The notes: generated by a model from the letters alone, not told the origin. 64,000 bases of DNA from Octadecabacter antarcticus 307 (GCF_000155675.2 NC_020911.1:1106501-1170500), one strand, 5' to 3'. Shown: positions 1 through 9,386, counted from the stretch's first letter. Numbers and translations: made by a program.

Positions 1-16
1 AAAAAAGGAGCAGGCC

Positions 17-2718
17 GTGAAAGACCATGTAAGTGGAGAAATCGGCGCGGCAGAGTTGGACCCACTCCAATTCCGCAGAACGCTCGAGGCGCGCATTCGA
101 AGCTTTACGATTGCCGCTGCCGCCGTCTCCCCGGTCGTCGCGCCTGCGCTGGGTGAGGCCATCAGCAAGATGATCGAAGGGGAGACTCTCATAAGGGGGC
201 CTTTTGTCGAAAGCTTGCCTGATTTCGAGAAGGGAGAGTCGATCGAACAGCTGGTCTCGGAAAAGGTGTTGTCCGAGAAGTGGCAAGGGATGTTAAAAAA
301 AAGCGCCTAATCTTTGGAGACGGCCGCTGCATCGCCACCAGCAAGCTGCAATTGGCCGTGATGACAATTACATCGTCGCCACGGGAACGGGCTCGGGGAA
401 AACGGAATCCTTTTTATTCCCATTGATCGACGACATCATGCGCCTCGGTATCAGCAAGCCTGGGATCAAGGCGATCCTCGTTTACCCCCTGAACGCGCTG
501 GCCACCGACCAGATGTTCCGTATCGCGCGTTTGCTTTTCAACGAACTTGACGATCCGAAGATTACGCTCGGGCGCTTCACGGGGCAGACCACCCCCGGTG
601 CAAGCCGTTCGGAGATCGAGCGCGAAATCCTGTCGTCACCCAGCTTTGAGGACGCCTTCCCCGGCGTTCAAAAAGCGCCATCTGGATGGCTGCTTTCTCG
701 CTCCGAAATGCTTGAGACGCCACCAGACATTCTTATAACGAACTATGCGATGCTTGAGCATGTGTTGCTGTTGCCCCGAAATCGAGCGCTACTGAAAGAT
801 GCCGATCTCCGCTGGCTCGTTCTGGACGAGTTGCACACCTACGCCGGCGCCCAAGCGATCGAAGTTGCATTTCTAATTCGAAAATTGAAGGCTAATCTCG
901 GCATGTCGACCGGGACCCTACGGTGCGTTGGGACGTCTGCGAGCTTGGACCCAGAGCGAAAGGACGACTTGTCGAAGTTCGCGTCAGATCTCTTCAACGA
1001 GCCGTTCGGTGCCGGTGACGCTGCGGTCATCACCGGCGAGCGCGAACTCCATCCGCGCTTGCGCGAAGACCTGACGACCCATTCGCTCGCCCCGGAAGAC
1101 TGGGTTTCGCTCGGAGAAGGGTTGGCGCGTCTGCGTAAAGACGGCGGCCTTTCCCCGGAAGAAGAGCGCTTTCACCTTGAAAACTGGAACGAGGAGCTGG
1201 GCTCCTTCTTACCACTCAGAGGCGACGATTTCGGCGAAGCGCTGTTAACGGCTCTTTCGACCCTGAACGAGGTCCGTCAGGTTGCCACTGCGCTCCATAA
1301 CAAGGCGAGCGGCTTGATGCTGCTCGAGCGCTTGGCTGGGGTCATATTTGACGGCGTGGAGCAGGAATTGGCCGAACGCGCGCTGATTGCACTCGTGAAT
1401 GTCGCAGTTCTCGCGGTGCCACGACATGGGGGTGGGTTTCCCCTTCTTCCAGCCCGTTACCACATTGCCGCGACCACGATTGAGGGAGCATTGGTCGAAC
1501 TTTCGGCGGATGCGCCGGAAAGATGGAGCCGGGTGCTTGCAGGAAAAGTGGGGCGAGACGCCACCAGCGACGCCCCAGCTGCCTTTCCGTTGCTCGTGTG
1601 CAGGACGTGTGGCGAACCTTACATTGAAGCTTGGGACGATGGGCGCCGATTGGCCGCTCTTCCACCTCGCAACAACAAGGGCGAACGGACTGTTCTCCGT
1701 TTGATCGGCACTGCGCCGGCAGCTTTGGACGAAGAAGAGGACGAAGACGAAAAAACGGAATTCGTTCACATTGATCCGCGAACCGGCTCGATCGAAGACG
1801 ATCCGGGAGAGGGGATCATCTCGCTCCAAGTTGCCGAGTGCGTTGATGACGACCATGATCGAAAGAAATACGTGAAAGCCTGCTTGGCGTGCGGGGAGAA
1901 GAAGGGTGCCTTTGCCGAACCTCTGACGACTATCTACGCAGGTGACGAGTCCACTTCGGCTATGGCCACGCAAACGCTGCTCGAAGCACTACCCGCCAAA
2001 CTCGACTCAGACGCGCCGATGCAGGGCCGTTCACTGCTCGCTTTCTCTGACAATCGACAGGACGCCGCATTCTTTGCTCCGTTCCTCGAACGGATTTCGA
2101 GGGTCGAGGCCGTCCGTGGGGCTATCATAGATGCTGTTCGTTCCGAAGAAGATCTATCGATCACCAACCTCTCGGCGGAAGTTGGTGCACGTCTCAAGAA
2201 GCATCGATTCCGCGTTTTCGACAGAGGCGATCAATCGGCCCCGCTCTCTGGAACAGAGCTGAAGGACCGGATGACGGCCCTTGTGACAGCGGAAATTACA
2301 CTCGGTGGACGTGGCCGGGGTTCGCTCGAAGCATACGGCCTGCTCTCAGTCGCGCACGATGGCTTGGACAAGATTGAGCGTCGCGTGTCCCAAAGTCTGG
2401 AAGACCACGGTAAGCCGCATTTGAGCGCTTACGCCTCCGGTGTGATGCGTCTGATTTTGATGATGATGCGTCAGAGCCGGGCAATCTCCGATTTGGATGG
2501 CCGCCTGGATCTCGGTGATGAAGCGATTTGGGGACGAGGACTGGGATCGGAGCGTATCTCCTGGGAACTTCGAAAAGAAAGCAACGCCTCGCGAATTCGC
2601 CGAGTCCTGCCGACGAGGCCACGCGATAAGACCCGGTTGATCTGGGTGTTGTGCGACCGGCTCGGATTGTCGCGAGAAGACGCGGATACCATTGCGGAAG
2701 CGTGTTGGGACGAAATGG
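17..2718 (+). pseudogene. Large DEAD/DEAH-box helicase, frameshifted and 3'-truncated by an IS
   Basis: A GTG start at 17 follows an AAGGAG ribosome site at about 4-10. The first frame encodes 97 residues and stops at 310. The second frame, open from about 297, continues as one helicase: Walker A GTGSGKTE at 387-410, a YPLNALATDQ motif at about 480, a DELH box at 825-836, two CxxC pairs (CRTC near 1600, CLAC near 1885) that look like a zinc ribbon, and a SDNRQDAAFF motif near 2050. Removing one A from the eight at 295-302 joins both frames as MLKKAPNLWRRPLHRHQ, which suits the helicase Q-motif region. The sequence enters an IS end at about 2719, so the rest of the C-terminal helicase domain is missing. 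Large helicases of this layout usually exceed 1,500 residues and often carry DUF1998; many belong to phage defence loci such as Druantia or DISARM. That family link is inference. Confidence 0.8.
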
Positions 2719-2750
2719 TTTGGTCTTGTCACGGTTTAGTTCCGGTCTCT
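2719..2750 (+). repeat. IS3 left terminal inverted repeat
   Basis: This end matches the reverse complement of the right end over TTTGGTCTTGTC and again over TTCCGGTCTCT, with a less conserved stretch between. It marks the point where helicase coding sequence stops. Confidence 0.8.
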
Positions 2751-2783
2751 TTCGAACAATGTTTGCTATGAAGGAGATAGAAA

Positions 2784-3059
2784 ATGGCAAAGAGATACAC
2801 AGATGAGTTTCGGCGTGATGCGGTGCGGATGGCGACGACCAGTGGTTTAACGCGGCCGCAACTTTCATCTGACTTAGGGGTTGGCGTTTCGACGCTGAAC
2901 AAATGGGTTCAACAGCACCAAAATGATGATCTGATGTCAGGGCCGCATGAGGATGTCGAGAAAGAGAACACGCGGCTTCGCAAGGAAGTACGGCTGCTTC
3001 GCGAGGAGAGGGAGATATTAAAAAAGGCCACCATCTTCTTTGCAGGCCAAAATCGATGA
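2784..3059 (+). CDS. IS3-family transposase OrfA
   Basis: This 91-residue protein has an N-terminal helix-turn-helix of the IS3 OrfA type (YTDEFRRDAVRMA, then LGVGVSTLNKWVQQH) and a C-terminal leucine-zipper-like coiled coil (ENTRLRKEVRLLREEREILKKA). It binds the IS ends and joins OrfB to form the active transposase. The start has an AAGGAG ribosome site just upstream. The stop overlaps the OrfB start (ATGA), and a slippery A AAA AAG heptamer at 3020-3026 lies in the correct frame for a -1 shift. OrfA itself is intact. Confidence 0.9.
   Translation: MAKRYTDEFRRDAVRMATTSGLTRPQLSSDLGVGVSTLNKWVQQHQNDDLMSGPHEDVEKENTRLRKEVRLLREEREILKKATIFFAGQNR
3020..3026 (+). promoter_or_regulatory. Programmed -1 ribosomal frameshift site of the IS3 element
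   Basis: The heptamer A AAA AAG is phased exactly as X XXY YYZ in the OrfA frame (TTA AAA AAG). Slipping back one base there leads directly into the OrfB frame, which is open across the overlap, and gives an OrfAB fusion. This is the known expression mechanism of IS3-family transposases. Confidence 0.75.
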
Positions 3060-3739
3060 GATTTGCTTTCATCGACGCTTGGAAGGAAGAATGGCCAGTT
3101 GAGCTTCTGTGCAAAGTTATGCAGGTCACATCGCGTGGTTTCCGCGCATGGCGGGTTCGCCCGATGAGCCAACGCCAACGAGACGATATGGTGATCTTGG
3201 CACATATCCGTGAGCAGCACCGTTTGAGCCTAGAGAGTTACGGGCGGCCACGCATGACTGAAGAGTTGCAGGAAGAGGGCCTGAACGTCGGGCACCGCCG
3301 CGTGGGGCGTTTGATGCGTGAGAATGACATCAAGGTTATGAGAACCCAGAAATACAAGGCGACGACGGACAGCAACCACACGTTCAACATCGCACCCAAT
3401 CTGTTGGATCAGGATTTTTCTACCACTGGCCCCAATCAAAAATGGGCAGGTGACATCAGCTCCATATGGACCAGTGAAGGCTGGTTGTATCTGGCCGTCA
3501 TCCTTGATCTGTACTCCCGCCGCGTCATCGGTTGGGCGGTCAGCAATCGCATGAAACGGGACTTGGCGATCCGGGCCTTGGACATGGCAGTAGCCTTGCG
3601 ACAACCGCCGAAAGACTGCATTCATCATACGGATCGTGGGTCGCAATATTGTTCAAACGAGTACCAAAAGCGCCTGAAACAACACAGCTTTAAGGTGTCG
3701 ATGAGCGGCAAGGGCAATTGTTATGATTGTGAGTATGGT

Positions 3740-3905
3740 ATTGCGGCTTGATGGCCTGACCCATGTTACGATTGACTGCGTGTCATTGTATTGACGTGTC
3801 GACCGTCAAGTCGCCCCGGCGACGGGTGAGATGTGACCTCATAGGAGCATGACGGGGACGCCCCATCACAGTCCTGTCCTCTCAGAATGTTGCCTGGGCA
3901 TTCTC
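3740..3905 (+). ncRNA. Candidate IS110 bridge RNA
   Basis: IS110 elements such as IS621 express a bridge RNA from the non-coding end before the transposase. Its target loop matches the insertion site and its donor loop matches the element's own ends. Here TGTTACGATTG (3764-3774) matches the left insertion flank (3719-3729) at 10 of 11 bases. ATAGGAGC (3841-3848) is identical to the element's right end (4980-4987). TCACAG (3866-3871) can pair with the left end TTGTGA (3727-3732) with one G:T wobble. A GGGG-ACG-CCCC hairpin (3854-3864) caps the second loop between its two guides, and TGAGA/TCTCA (3827-3831, 3880-3884) could close it. A right target guide was not found. The RNA ends are estimates. 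Confidence 0.55.
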
Positions 3906-3921
3906 AACCTAAGGGGACAAC

Positions 3922-4974
3922 ATGAAGATCAGACATCCAATTATCATCGGCATCGATACGCATAAGGCAACACATGTTGCTGTCGCGATTGATACGCAAG
4001 GCACCCGCCTAGCAGCACTTTCCATCCCTGCGAACTCAAAGGGATATCTGGAACTGGAACGCTGGTCTTGTGGCCTGGGTCATGTCCAAGCTTTTGGAAT
4101 CGAAGGGACGGGCTCTTACGGTGCCGGTCTATCGCGCTGCTTGCTTGCACAAGGGCACCATGTTGTTGAGGTTACGAGACCCAATCGCCAGCTGCGCTAT
4201 ACTCAAGGCAAGACCGACAGCCTCGACGCAGAAGGTGCCGCTCGGTCAGTTTTATCTGGACAGGCAAATTCCCGCCCTAAAACCCAAACGGGATCGTCGG
4301 AGATGATCAGGCATCTGAAGATAGCCCGTGACACGGCTGTTAAGTCACGTTCACAGGCGATGGTGACCCTGAAAACACTGATCATCAATGCACCAGCTGA
4401 TCTGCGTGAAGTACTGGATCAGATCAAAGGTAAGATCGGATTGATCCGGCATATCGCGGCCTTCAGACCCGGTGATATACTTAATACATTAGCTTCTGCC
4501 AAAGCAGCCATGCGAGCTTTGGCACGACGGTGGCTATTGCTACATGAAGAGATTCTGGGTCACGATAAAGAACTGGAGCGACTTGTCATCAAACGCGCTC
4601 CGGACCTGATGCAATCCCACGGAATTGCGACAATGACAGTCGCAGAGATGCTAATCCTCGTTGGCGATGATCCCACGCGCATCCGATCTGAGGCTGCATT
4701 TGCCAAACTCTGTGGCGTTTGTCCCATCCCTGCATCAAGTGGGAAAACGCACCGTTTCCGTCTCAACAGAGGAGGAAACAGACAAGCCAACGCTGCGCTC
4801 TACCGTGTCGCCATCGTCAGGATGCGCAGCCACGAACCGACGCTTGCTTATGTCAAAAAACGTACGAAAGATGGCAAAAGCAAAAGCGAAATCATTCGAT
4901 GCCTGAAGCGTTACATCGTCCGGGAGATTTACAGCCAACTCTGCGTGCCACAAACCATCAAAATTGCTGCTTGA
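3922..4974 (+). CDS. IS110-family DEDD transposase (recombinase)
   Basis: This is a 350-residue recombinase with the DEDD (RuvC-like) domain at the N-terminus (GIDTHKATHVAVAID, then FGIEGTGSYGAGL and KTDSLDAEGAAR). The C-terminal Transposase_20 domain includes CGVCPIPASSGKTHRFRLN and RGGNRQANAALYRVAIVRMR, which holds the serine used for strand exchange in this family. The start has an AAGGGG ribosome site. The gene is full length and looks intact, so the element may still be mobile. The enzyme would act with the RNA made from its 5' leader. Confidence 0.92.
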   Translation: MKIRHPIIIGIDTHKATHVAVAIDTQGTRLAALSIPANSKGYLELERWSCGLGHVQAFGIEGTGSYGAGLSRCLLAQGHHVVEVTRPNRQLRYTQGKTDSLDAEGAARSVLSGQANSRPKTQTGSSEMIRHLKIARDTAVKSRSQAMVTLKTLIINAPADLREVLDQIKGKIGLIRHIAAFRPGDILNTLASAKAAMRALARRWLLLHEEILGHDKELERLVIKRAPDLMQSHGIATMTVAEMLILVGDDPTRIRSEAAFAKLCGVCPIPASSGKTHRFRLNRGGNRQANAALYRVAIVRMRSHEPTLAYVKKRTKDGKSKSEIIRCLKRYIVREIYSQLCVPQTIKIAA

Positions 4975-5186
4975 CGAATATAGGAGCTTCAACTCCATGG
5001 TTGAGACATTCTTCAAATCCATCAAGGCTGAGCTGATCTGGCGTAACCGATGGGACACACGTCGTCAGGCAGAAGGCGCGATATTCCAATATATCAACGG
5101 GTTCTATAACCCAAGGCGGCGGCATTCGTCGCTGGGCGGCAAAAGCCCCTTGGCATTCGAACGAAAGGCCGCATAAATAAGTTCAG

Positions 5187-5216
5187 AGACCGGAACGCAA
5201 GCGGGACAAGACCAAA
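5187..5216 (-). repeat. IS3 right terminal inverted repeat
   Basis: The reverse complement of this end repeats the left end (TTTGGTCTTGTC and TTCCGGTCTCT blocks). It ends 15 bp before the start codon of the neighbouring ATPase gene, so the upstream leader of that gene has been replaced by IS sequence. Confidence 0.8.
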
Positions 5217-5231
5217 GGGAGCCGAAAGCTG

Positions 5232-8200
5232 ATGCGTATCCAGCGCCTCCATCTTGAGCGGTTCGGACATTTTACCGACCAAGAGTTCGACTTCGGCAAT
5301 GGCGGAGATCGTCCAGACTTTCATATCATCTATGGTCCGAATGAGGCGGGCAAGACGACGACAATGGAAGCTGCCCTTCGACTTTTCTATGGGTTTCCCC
5401 TGCGCGAGGCCTATGCGTTCAAGCATCAACGCAACAACCTACAGGTCTCTGCCACATTTGATATTGAAGGGGCTGCGCGACGCTTTACACGCCTGCCCAA
5501 ACGAATAGGTTCGCTGGTTGATGAGACTGGGACAGCCTTGCCGGAAGCTGCATTGTCAGCGCATTTGGCAGGTCTTTCCGAAGGCGACTATCGGCAACTC
5601 CTTTGCCTGGATGACGAAACGATCGAACGAGGCGGCGAGGAAATCGCCAACGCTCAAGGTGATATCGGCCGTCTCCTGTTTTCCGCAGCTGCGGGTGTCG
5701 CTGATCTTAGTGGAGTTCTAGATGGGGTTCGCGACGAAGCCAACAGTATCTGGAAGAAGCGTGGTCGGACCACGCGCATTGCCGAGTTGAAACATGCTTT
5801 AGCAGATGTGGAAAAAGAAATCAGGGAAAAGGACGTTACAGCTGGTGCTTGGAAGGGACTGAAGAAGGCACTGACGCAAGCGCAGGAATACGAGCAAGCG
5901 GCACGGAAGAGCCGCGACGTGTTGAACATAAGCAAAGCACAGATCGCTGGGCAGCAACGTGCGCTTCCCCTCATGGCCGAAATCAGCACACTCGAAAAGA
6001 GCACCGCGACCTATTCCGAGTATCCGGATCAGCTCGACTTTGACCCGGAACGACTGATCGAGTTGCGCACTGATCACGGCACTGCATCTCAAAATATCGA
6101 ACGCCTCACCATGGAGATCACAGCACTAAAGAATGAGCTGGACGAAATAACTTTGGATAAAGAGCAGCTAGAACTAGCAGTCCAGCTGGATGCCCTACAC
6201 GACCTCAGTGTGCGCAACCGGAGCGCGCAGCTGGACTTGCAGCGAAGACAAGTTGAGAAGGACGTAGCTGAGGAAGCAATGAGCAGCGCCGCCCTAGATC
6301 TCGGCGTTTCCCCCAAGGCTGACCTGCAGGATCTTGTGTTATCGCAAGCAGACATCTCGAAACTCGAGACTGCCAAGGAAGAGTTGCGCGATGCGATTGC
6401 ATCTGTTGCCAACGAGTCCCGCGAAGTGGCCGACCTCAAGAAAAAGCTTGAAGCGGCAGGGGACGCAGTCGAGACTAATACTGGCGATACGGATGACTCG
6501 CCCAGCATAAGCGATGTGCTTGTCAGATTCGATGTAGATCGCTTGGCACCAGCACACGCCGCCGCACTTCAGGCAATTGGCGCAGCTAAGACAAAAGCCC
6601 GTAAAGCGCTTTCAGCACTAACCTTTGGGACAGTCGTTTTTGAGGATGTGCCAACGGGCGTATCGAGCATGATCCAAGCGCAAAGTTGGGCGGCAGAGCA
6701 CGAAAAGATATCGCAAACCATTCATAATACTATTGATAAACGTGACAATCACCAGGAAGATCTCGCAACGCGAATTGCCCAGGGTAAGGTTCTCACTGCT
6801 GGCGGAGCTGTGGTGACTGATGCCGAGACTGAGGTCTTACTGACAGCGCGTGAAGACCTCTGGGCGGAACATCAGGCGGCCTTGGAAAGCCAGACTGCTT
6901 CCGCTTTCTACGAGGCCATGCAAAAGCATGACAAAGCGATGGACGCGCGTGTGACACATGCTAGCGAACTTGGTCAATTGCGTCAGATTGAGCAGGCGGA
7001 AGTTGAGGCGCAGATACGCTTGGAACAAGCAGACAAGCGCCTTGAAGTTTTGGATAAAGAACTGACCGCTCTTGATGCTGCAGTGGGCGCAGCAGCTAGA
7101 CAAGCTGGGCTGACCTCGACCATTACCTCTGCTGAATGGCTCGACTGGGTAGCACGTAACTCCACCGCTACTGAAGACGCGCAAGCGTTGTTCGCTGCCC
7201 GAGAGGAGCACCAACCTATCCTTGATCGCGCAGAAGACCTCCGCGCTGAGCTTTCTAGGTTGCTCACCTTTGAAGCGACAGACGTCGCGAGTGCCTTGAC
7301 TGTGGCGCGTCAGGTTGCGGAGGGCGAACGAAAGCAATCCGAAAACGAAGCCCGGGCGCAGGAGACGCTCCAGCAGGCGAAGCGCAACCTCAGAAAGCGT
7401 GAAGAGAGGCATCAAGCGGCTTTGTCTGTTGAGGCTGAGGCGCGCAATGCGTGGTATACTCTCATCTTGGAGATGTTGGGCGATAGGATTGCCCCGGAGA
7501 ACCTGCAGGCCTCTCTGGAACCGCTGCGAGAATTGCGTGAGCATGCGAAAACTCGCGCTTCAGCCGCGCAAAGGGTTGCCAGTATGAAGGTAGACCAGGA
7601 GCGGTTCGCTGAGGAGGTGGCAGCGTTGGCAAAGGCGTATAACCTAGAGACGCTGGAGACCGCGGCTGAAACTTTCTCAGCCTTGAAAACACTGTCCGAC
7701 AGAGCACGTTCAGCGCATGAAGCGGTTGAAAAACTCACCGGCGACATCAAGGAAGCGGAGGCTAGGAAATCCAAGAATTCCGAGAAGCTACGCGAAATCA
7801 AACAGGCGATTGAGGCGATAGCGTCTGGCTTCCCCTACTCCACTTCTTTGACTGAGATCGACGAACTTCGGACTGTGGTAAAGCGTGCGCAGCAGGTTAT
7901 TGAAGAACGAGCCGCGCTTGTTAAGCTGCAACGCACTGTAGTGTCCGAACTTGGAGTAAATGACATAAAGGCTGCCCGTGAAGAAATGGCCGCTTTGTCA
8001 CTCACGGATCTAGAGGCTGCCTTCGAGAACAGCAAGTCTGACCTTGAGCGCGCAGAGGAAGAGCTGACCCAAGCCATCGAAATCCGAGTTGCTGCCGAGC
8101 AGGGGGTGGCACAGGTAACGGGTGACGCCGATATCGCCACTTTGGTTGAACAAAAAGCGACGCTGGAGCTGCAACTGGAGGACTCTGCCTTAGAGCACCT

Positions 8201-8666
8201 TGAGCTGTCTCTGGGGCACTATCTGGCATCTAACTCAATTCGTCGCTATCGCGACAGCCATCGCAGTGGAATGATGACAGCGACGGAACGGTGTTTTGCT
8301 AGCCTGACTCAAGGCGCCTATCCGTCACTGATTACACAAGTGGATAAGGACGCCGAAGTCCTTTTGGCAGTTGATTGCACCGGCGCAAGCAAGCGCGCGG
8401 CTGAGATGTCGAAGGGCACGCGGTTCCAGCTCTATCTGGCGCTTCGTGCCGCCGCCCACGAACAGCTTGTAGCCCAAGGCACCCGACTCCCCTTCTTTTG
8501 CGATGACATCTTTGAAACCTTCGACGAAGACCGCACCAGCGCTGCTTGTCGCGTCATGGAGACCATCGGCAGCCGCGGACAGGCGATCTATTTGACTCAC
8601 CATCGGCACGTCGTCGATATCGCGATGAAGGTTTGCGATACGCCACCGGTCATACATGAAATTTGA
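5232..8666 (+). CDS. YhaN/SbcC-like AAA ATPase with long coiled coils
   Basis: This 1,144-residue protein has an N-terminal half-ATPase (Walker A GPNEAGKT at residues 35-42), a very long central region rich in Glu, Ala, Lys and Leu typical of paired coiled coils, and a C-terminal half with a signature-like MSKGTRFQLYLALR and Walker B LPFFCDDIFETFDEDR. This is the SMC/Rad50 architecture, and the N-terminus resembles YhaN. Such proteins normally act with a metallophosphoesterase nuclease of the SbcD/YhaO type encoded just upstream. Here the IS3 end sits immediately upstream instead, and the start ATG overlaps an orphan TGA (TGATG at 5230-5234) in a different frame. A GGAG ribosome site is at 5218-5221. 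The gene looks intact, but its partner is gone from this locus. Confidence 0.85.
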   Translation: MRIQRLHLERFGHFTDQEFDFGNGGDRPDFHIIYGPNEAGKTTTMEAALRLFYGFPLREAYAFKHQRNNLQVSATFDIEGAARRFTRLPKRIGSLVDETGTALPEAALSAHLAGLSEGDYRQLLCLDDETIERGGEEIANAQGDIGRLLFSAAAGVADLSGVLDGVRDEANSIWKKRGRTTRIAELKHALADVEKEIREKDVTAGAWKGLKKALTQAQEYEQAARKSRDVLNISKAQIAGQQRALPLMAEISTLEKSTATYSEYPDQLDFDPERLIELRTDHGTASQNIERLTMEITALKNELDEITLDKEQLELAVQLDALHDLSVRNRSAQLDLQRRQVEKDVAEEAMSSAALDLGVSPKADLQDLVLSQADISKLETAKEELRDAIASVANESREVADLKKKLEAAGDAVETNTGDTDDSPSISDVLVRFDVDRLAPAHAAALQAIGAAKTKARKALSALTFGTVVFEDVPTGVSSMIQAQSWAAEHEKISQTIHNTIDKRDNHQEDLATRIAQGKVLTAGGAVVTDAETEVLLTAREDLWAEHQAALESQTASAFYEAMQKHDKAMDARVTHASELGQLRQIEQAEVEAQIRLEQADKRLEVLDKELTALDAAVGAAARQAGLTSTITSAEWLDWVARNSTATEDAQALFAAREEHQPILDRAEDLRAELSRLLTFEATDVASALTVARQVAEGERKQSENEARAQETLQQAKRNLRKREERHQAALSVEAEARNAWYTLILEMLGDRIAPENLQASLEPLRELREHAKTRASAAQRVASMKVDQERFAEEVAALAKAYNLETLETAAETFSALKTLSDRARSAHEAVEKLTGDIKEAEARKSKNSEKLREIKQAIEAIASGFPYSTSLTEIDELRTVVKRAQQVIEERAALVKLQRTVVSELGVNDIKAAREEMAALSLTDLEAAFENSKSDLERAEEELTQAIEIRVAAEQGVAQVTGDADIATLVEQKATLELQLEDSALEHLELSLGHYLASNSIRRYRDSHRSGMMTATERCFASLTQGAYPSLITQVDKDAEVLLAVDCTGASKRAAEMSKGTRFQLYLALRAAAHEQLVAQGTRLPFFCDDIFETFDEDRTSAACRVMETIGSRGQAIYLTHHRHVVDIAMKVCDTPPVIHEI

Positions 8667-8711
8667 TTGGTAGGGTTCAGCAAGGGGGGCAATTCAGAAG
8701 CTTTAGAGGGA

Positions 8712-9386
8712 CTACACCTGCAATTCCCAGCGTCGCGCGAAACTTTGCCCAGAAATCCAGCCGACAATCCAACCGCCAAGATGCGCTTCCCAGGCGAGAC
8801 CGCCCGACAGCAGCACGAATATTAAGATGTTGGACGCAACCAGTCCCAGAAAGGCCATGACGACAGGCCGGACTGGGAGTTTCGATTGCCGCCGCACACG
8901 GTAATCCATAGCCTGCCAAAGCCCTATTAACCCAAATACCGCTCCGGACGCTCCGATCATCGGTGCACTACTGGACGATATCAGTCCGAAACATGCCGCG
9001 CCCCCGACAGCCGAGAGAAACAACACCAACACCGTTTTGGTGGCCCCAATATGGATTGAGACGAACTTTCCCAGCGACAACAGGATCACACTGTTCATTG
9101 CTAAATGCATAAACCCGCCGTGCAGAAAGGCGTGTGTAATGAACATCAGAGCTGTCTGGCCCGGGTAAATCGGCGGCAGAGCGCCGGATAAGACTGGCTG
9201 CCAGAATGCTCCGAGCATGAAGGCTGGCCAGCGTAGGTTATCTGGCCCAATTATGCCGGATGAGGAAAGGCTTAGAACCAGTTCGATCGCGGCCATGACA
9301 CCTACAATCATCCAAAGGAACATAGGCGCTCCGGTCGGCGGCGATTGGCGAAGCGGTTGTTGGTCTCTTGGAGATGTAAAATTCAT
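8712..9386 (-). CDS. Rhomboid-family intramembrane serine protease
   Basis: This is a 224-residue polytopic membrane protein. The rhomboid signature is complete: HGGFMHLAMN at residues 89-98 in the second core helix, GASGAVFG with the catalytic serine at 147, and the catalytic histidine at 202 in AHLGGWIVGW of the last helix. It should cleave membrane-anchored substrates within the bilayer of the inner membrane. It converges with the ATPase gene, 45 bp apart, and has no operon partner. Whether it is island cargo or host gene cannot be told from this window. Its substrate is unknown. Confidence 0.92.
   Translation of the reverse strand: MNFTSPRDQQPLRQSPPTGAPMFLWMIVGVMAAIELVLSLSSSGIIGPDNLRWPAFMLGAFWQPVLSGALPPIYPGQTALMFITHAFLHGGFMHLAMNSVILLSLGKFVSIHIGATKTVLVLFLSAVGGAACFGLISSSSAPMIGASGAVFGLIGLWQAMDYRVRRQSKLPVRPVVMAFLGLVASNILIFVLLSGGLAWEAHLGGWIVGWISGQSFARRWELQV

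Larger units (their letters stand above)
3728..4990 (+). mobile_element. IS110-family insertion sequence (about 1.26 kb)
   Basis: The element lies between the codons for GNCYD and NSMVE of the IS3 OrfB. It has no terminal inverted repeats, as is usual for the IS110 group, and carries one 350-residue DEDD transposase preceded by about 194 bp of structured non-coding DNA. The long 5' leader and short 3' tail (about 15 bp after the stop) fit the IS110 group proper rather than IS1111. The exact borders are uncertain by 1-2 bp because the original target sequence is not known. Confidence 0.8.
3056..5176 (+). pseudogene. IS3-family transposase OrfB, split in two by IS110
   Basis: The 5' part (3056-3727) encodes an integrase-core (rve) domain, with the first DDE aspartate in WAGDISSIW and the second in HHTDRGSQY. 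It breaks after GKGNCYD. The 3' part resumes at about 4990 with NSMVETFF, which carries the catalytic glutamate, and ends at RRRHSSLGGKSPLAFERKAA. Joined, the halves make a normal transposase of about 280 residues. The IS110 insert separates the third catalytic residue from the first two, so this copy cannot move by itself. Confidence 0.9.
2719..5216 (+). mobile_element. IS3-family insertion sequence, interrupted by an IS110 element
   Basis: The terminal inverted repeats are 2719-2750 and about 5187-5216. Both begin TTTGGTCTTGTC when read inward and share a second matching block, TTCCGGTCTCT. Inside are orfA, a -1 frameshift signal and orfB, the usual IS3 layout. Without the IS110 insert the element would be about 1.23 kb, a normal size. 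The bases flanking the two ends (TGG on the left, GGG on the right) are not an exact 3-bp target duplication, and the flanking genes are unrelated. This suggests that an IS-mediated deletion followed insertion. Confidence 0.85.

Noticed and set aside
1245..3129. Long minus-strand ORFs (242 and 277 codons) opposite the helicase and the IS3 OrfA
   Set aside because: Both are shadows of plus-strand coding sequence. The second crosses the helicase-IS junction, which a real host gene would not do.
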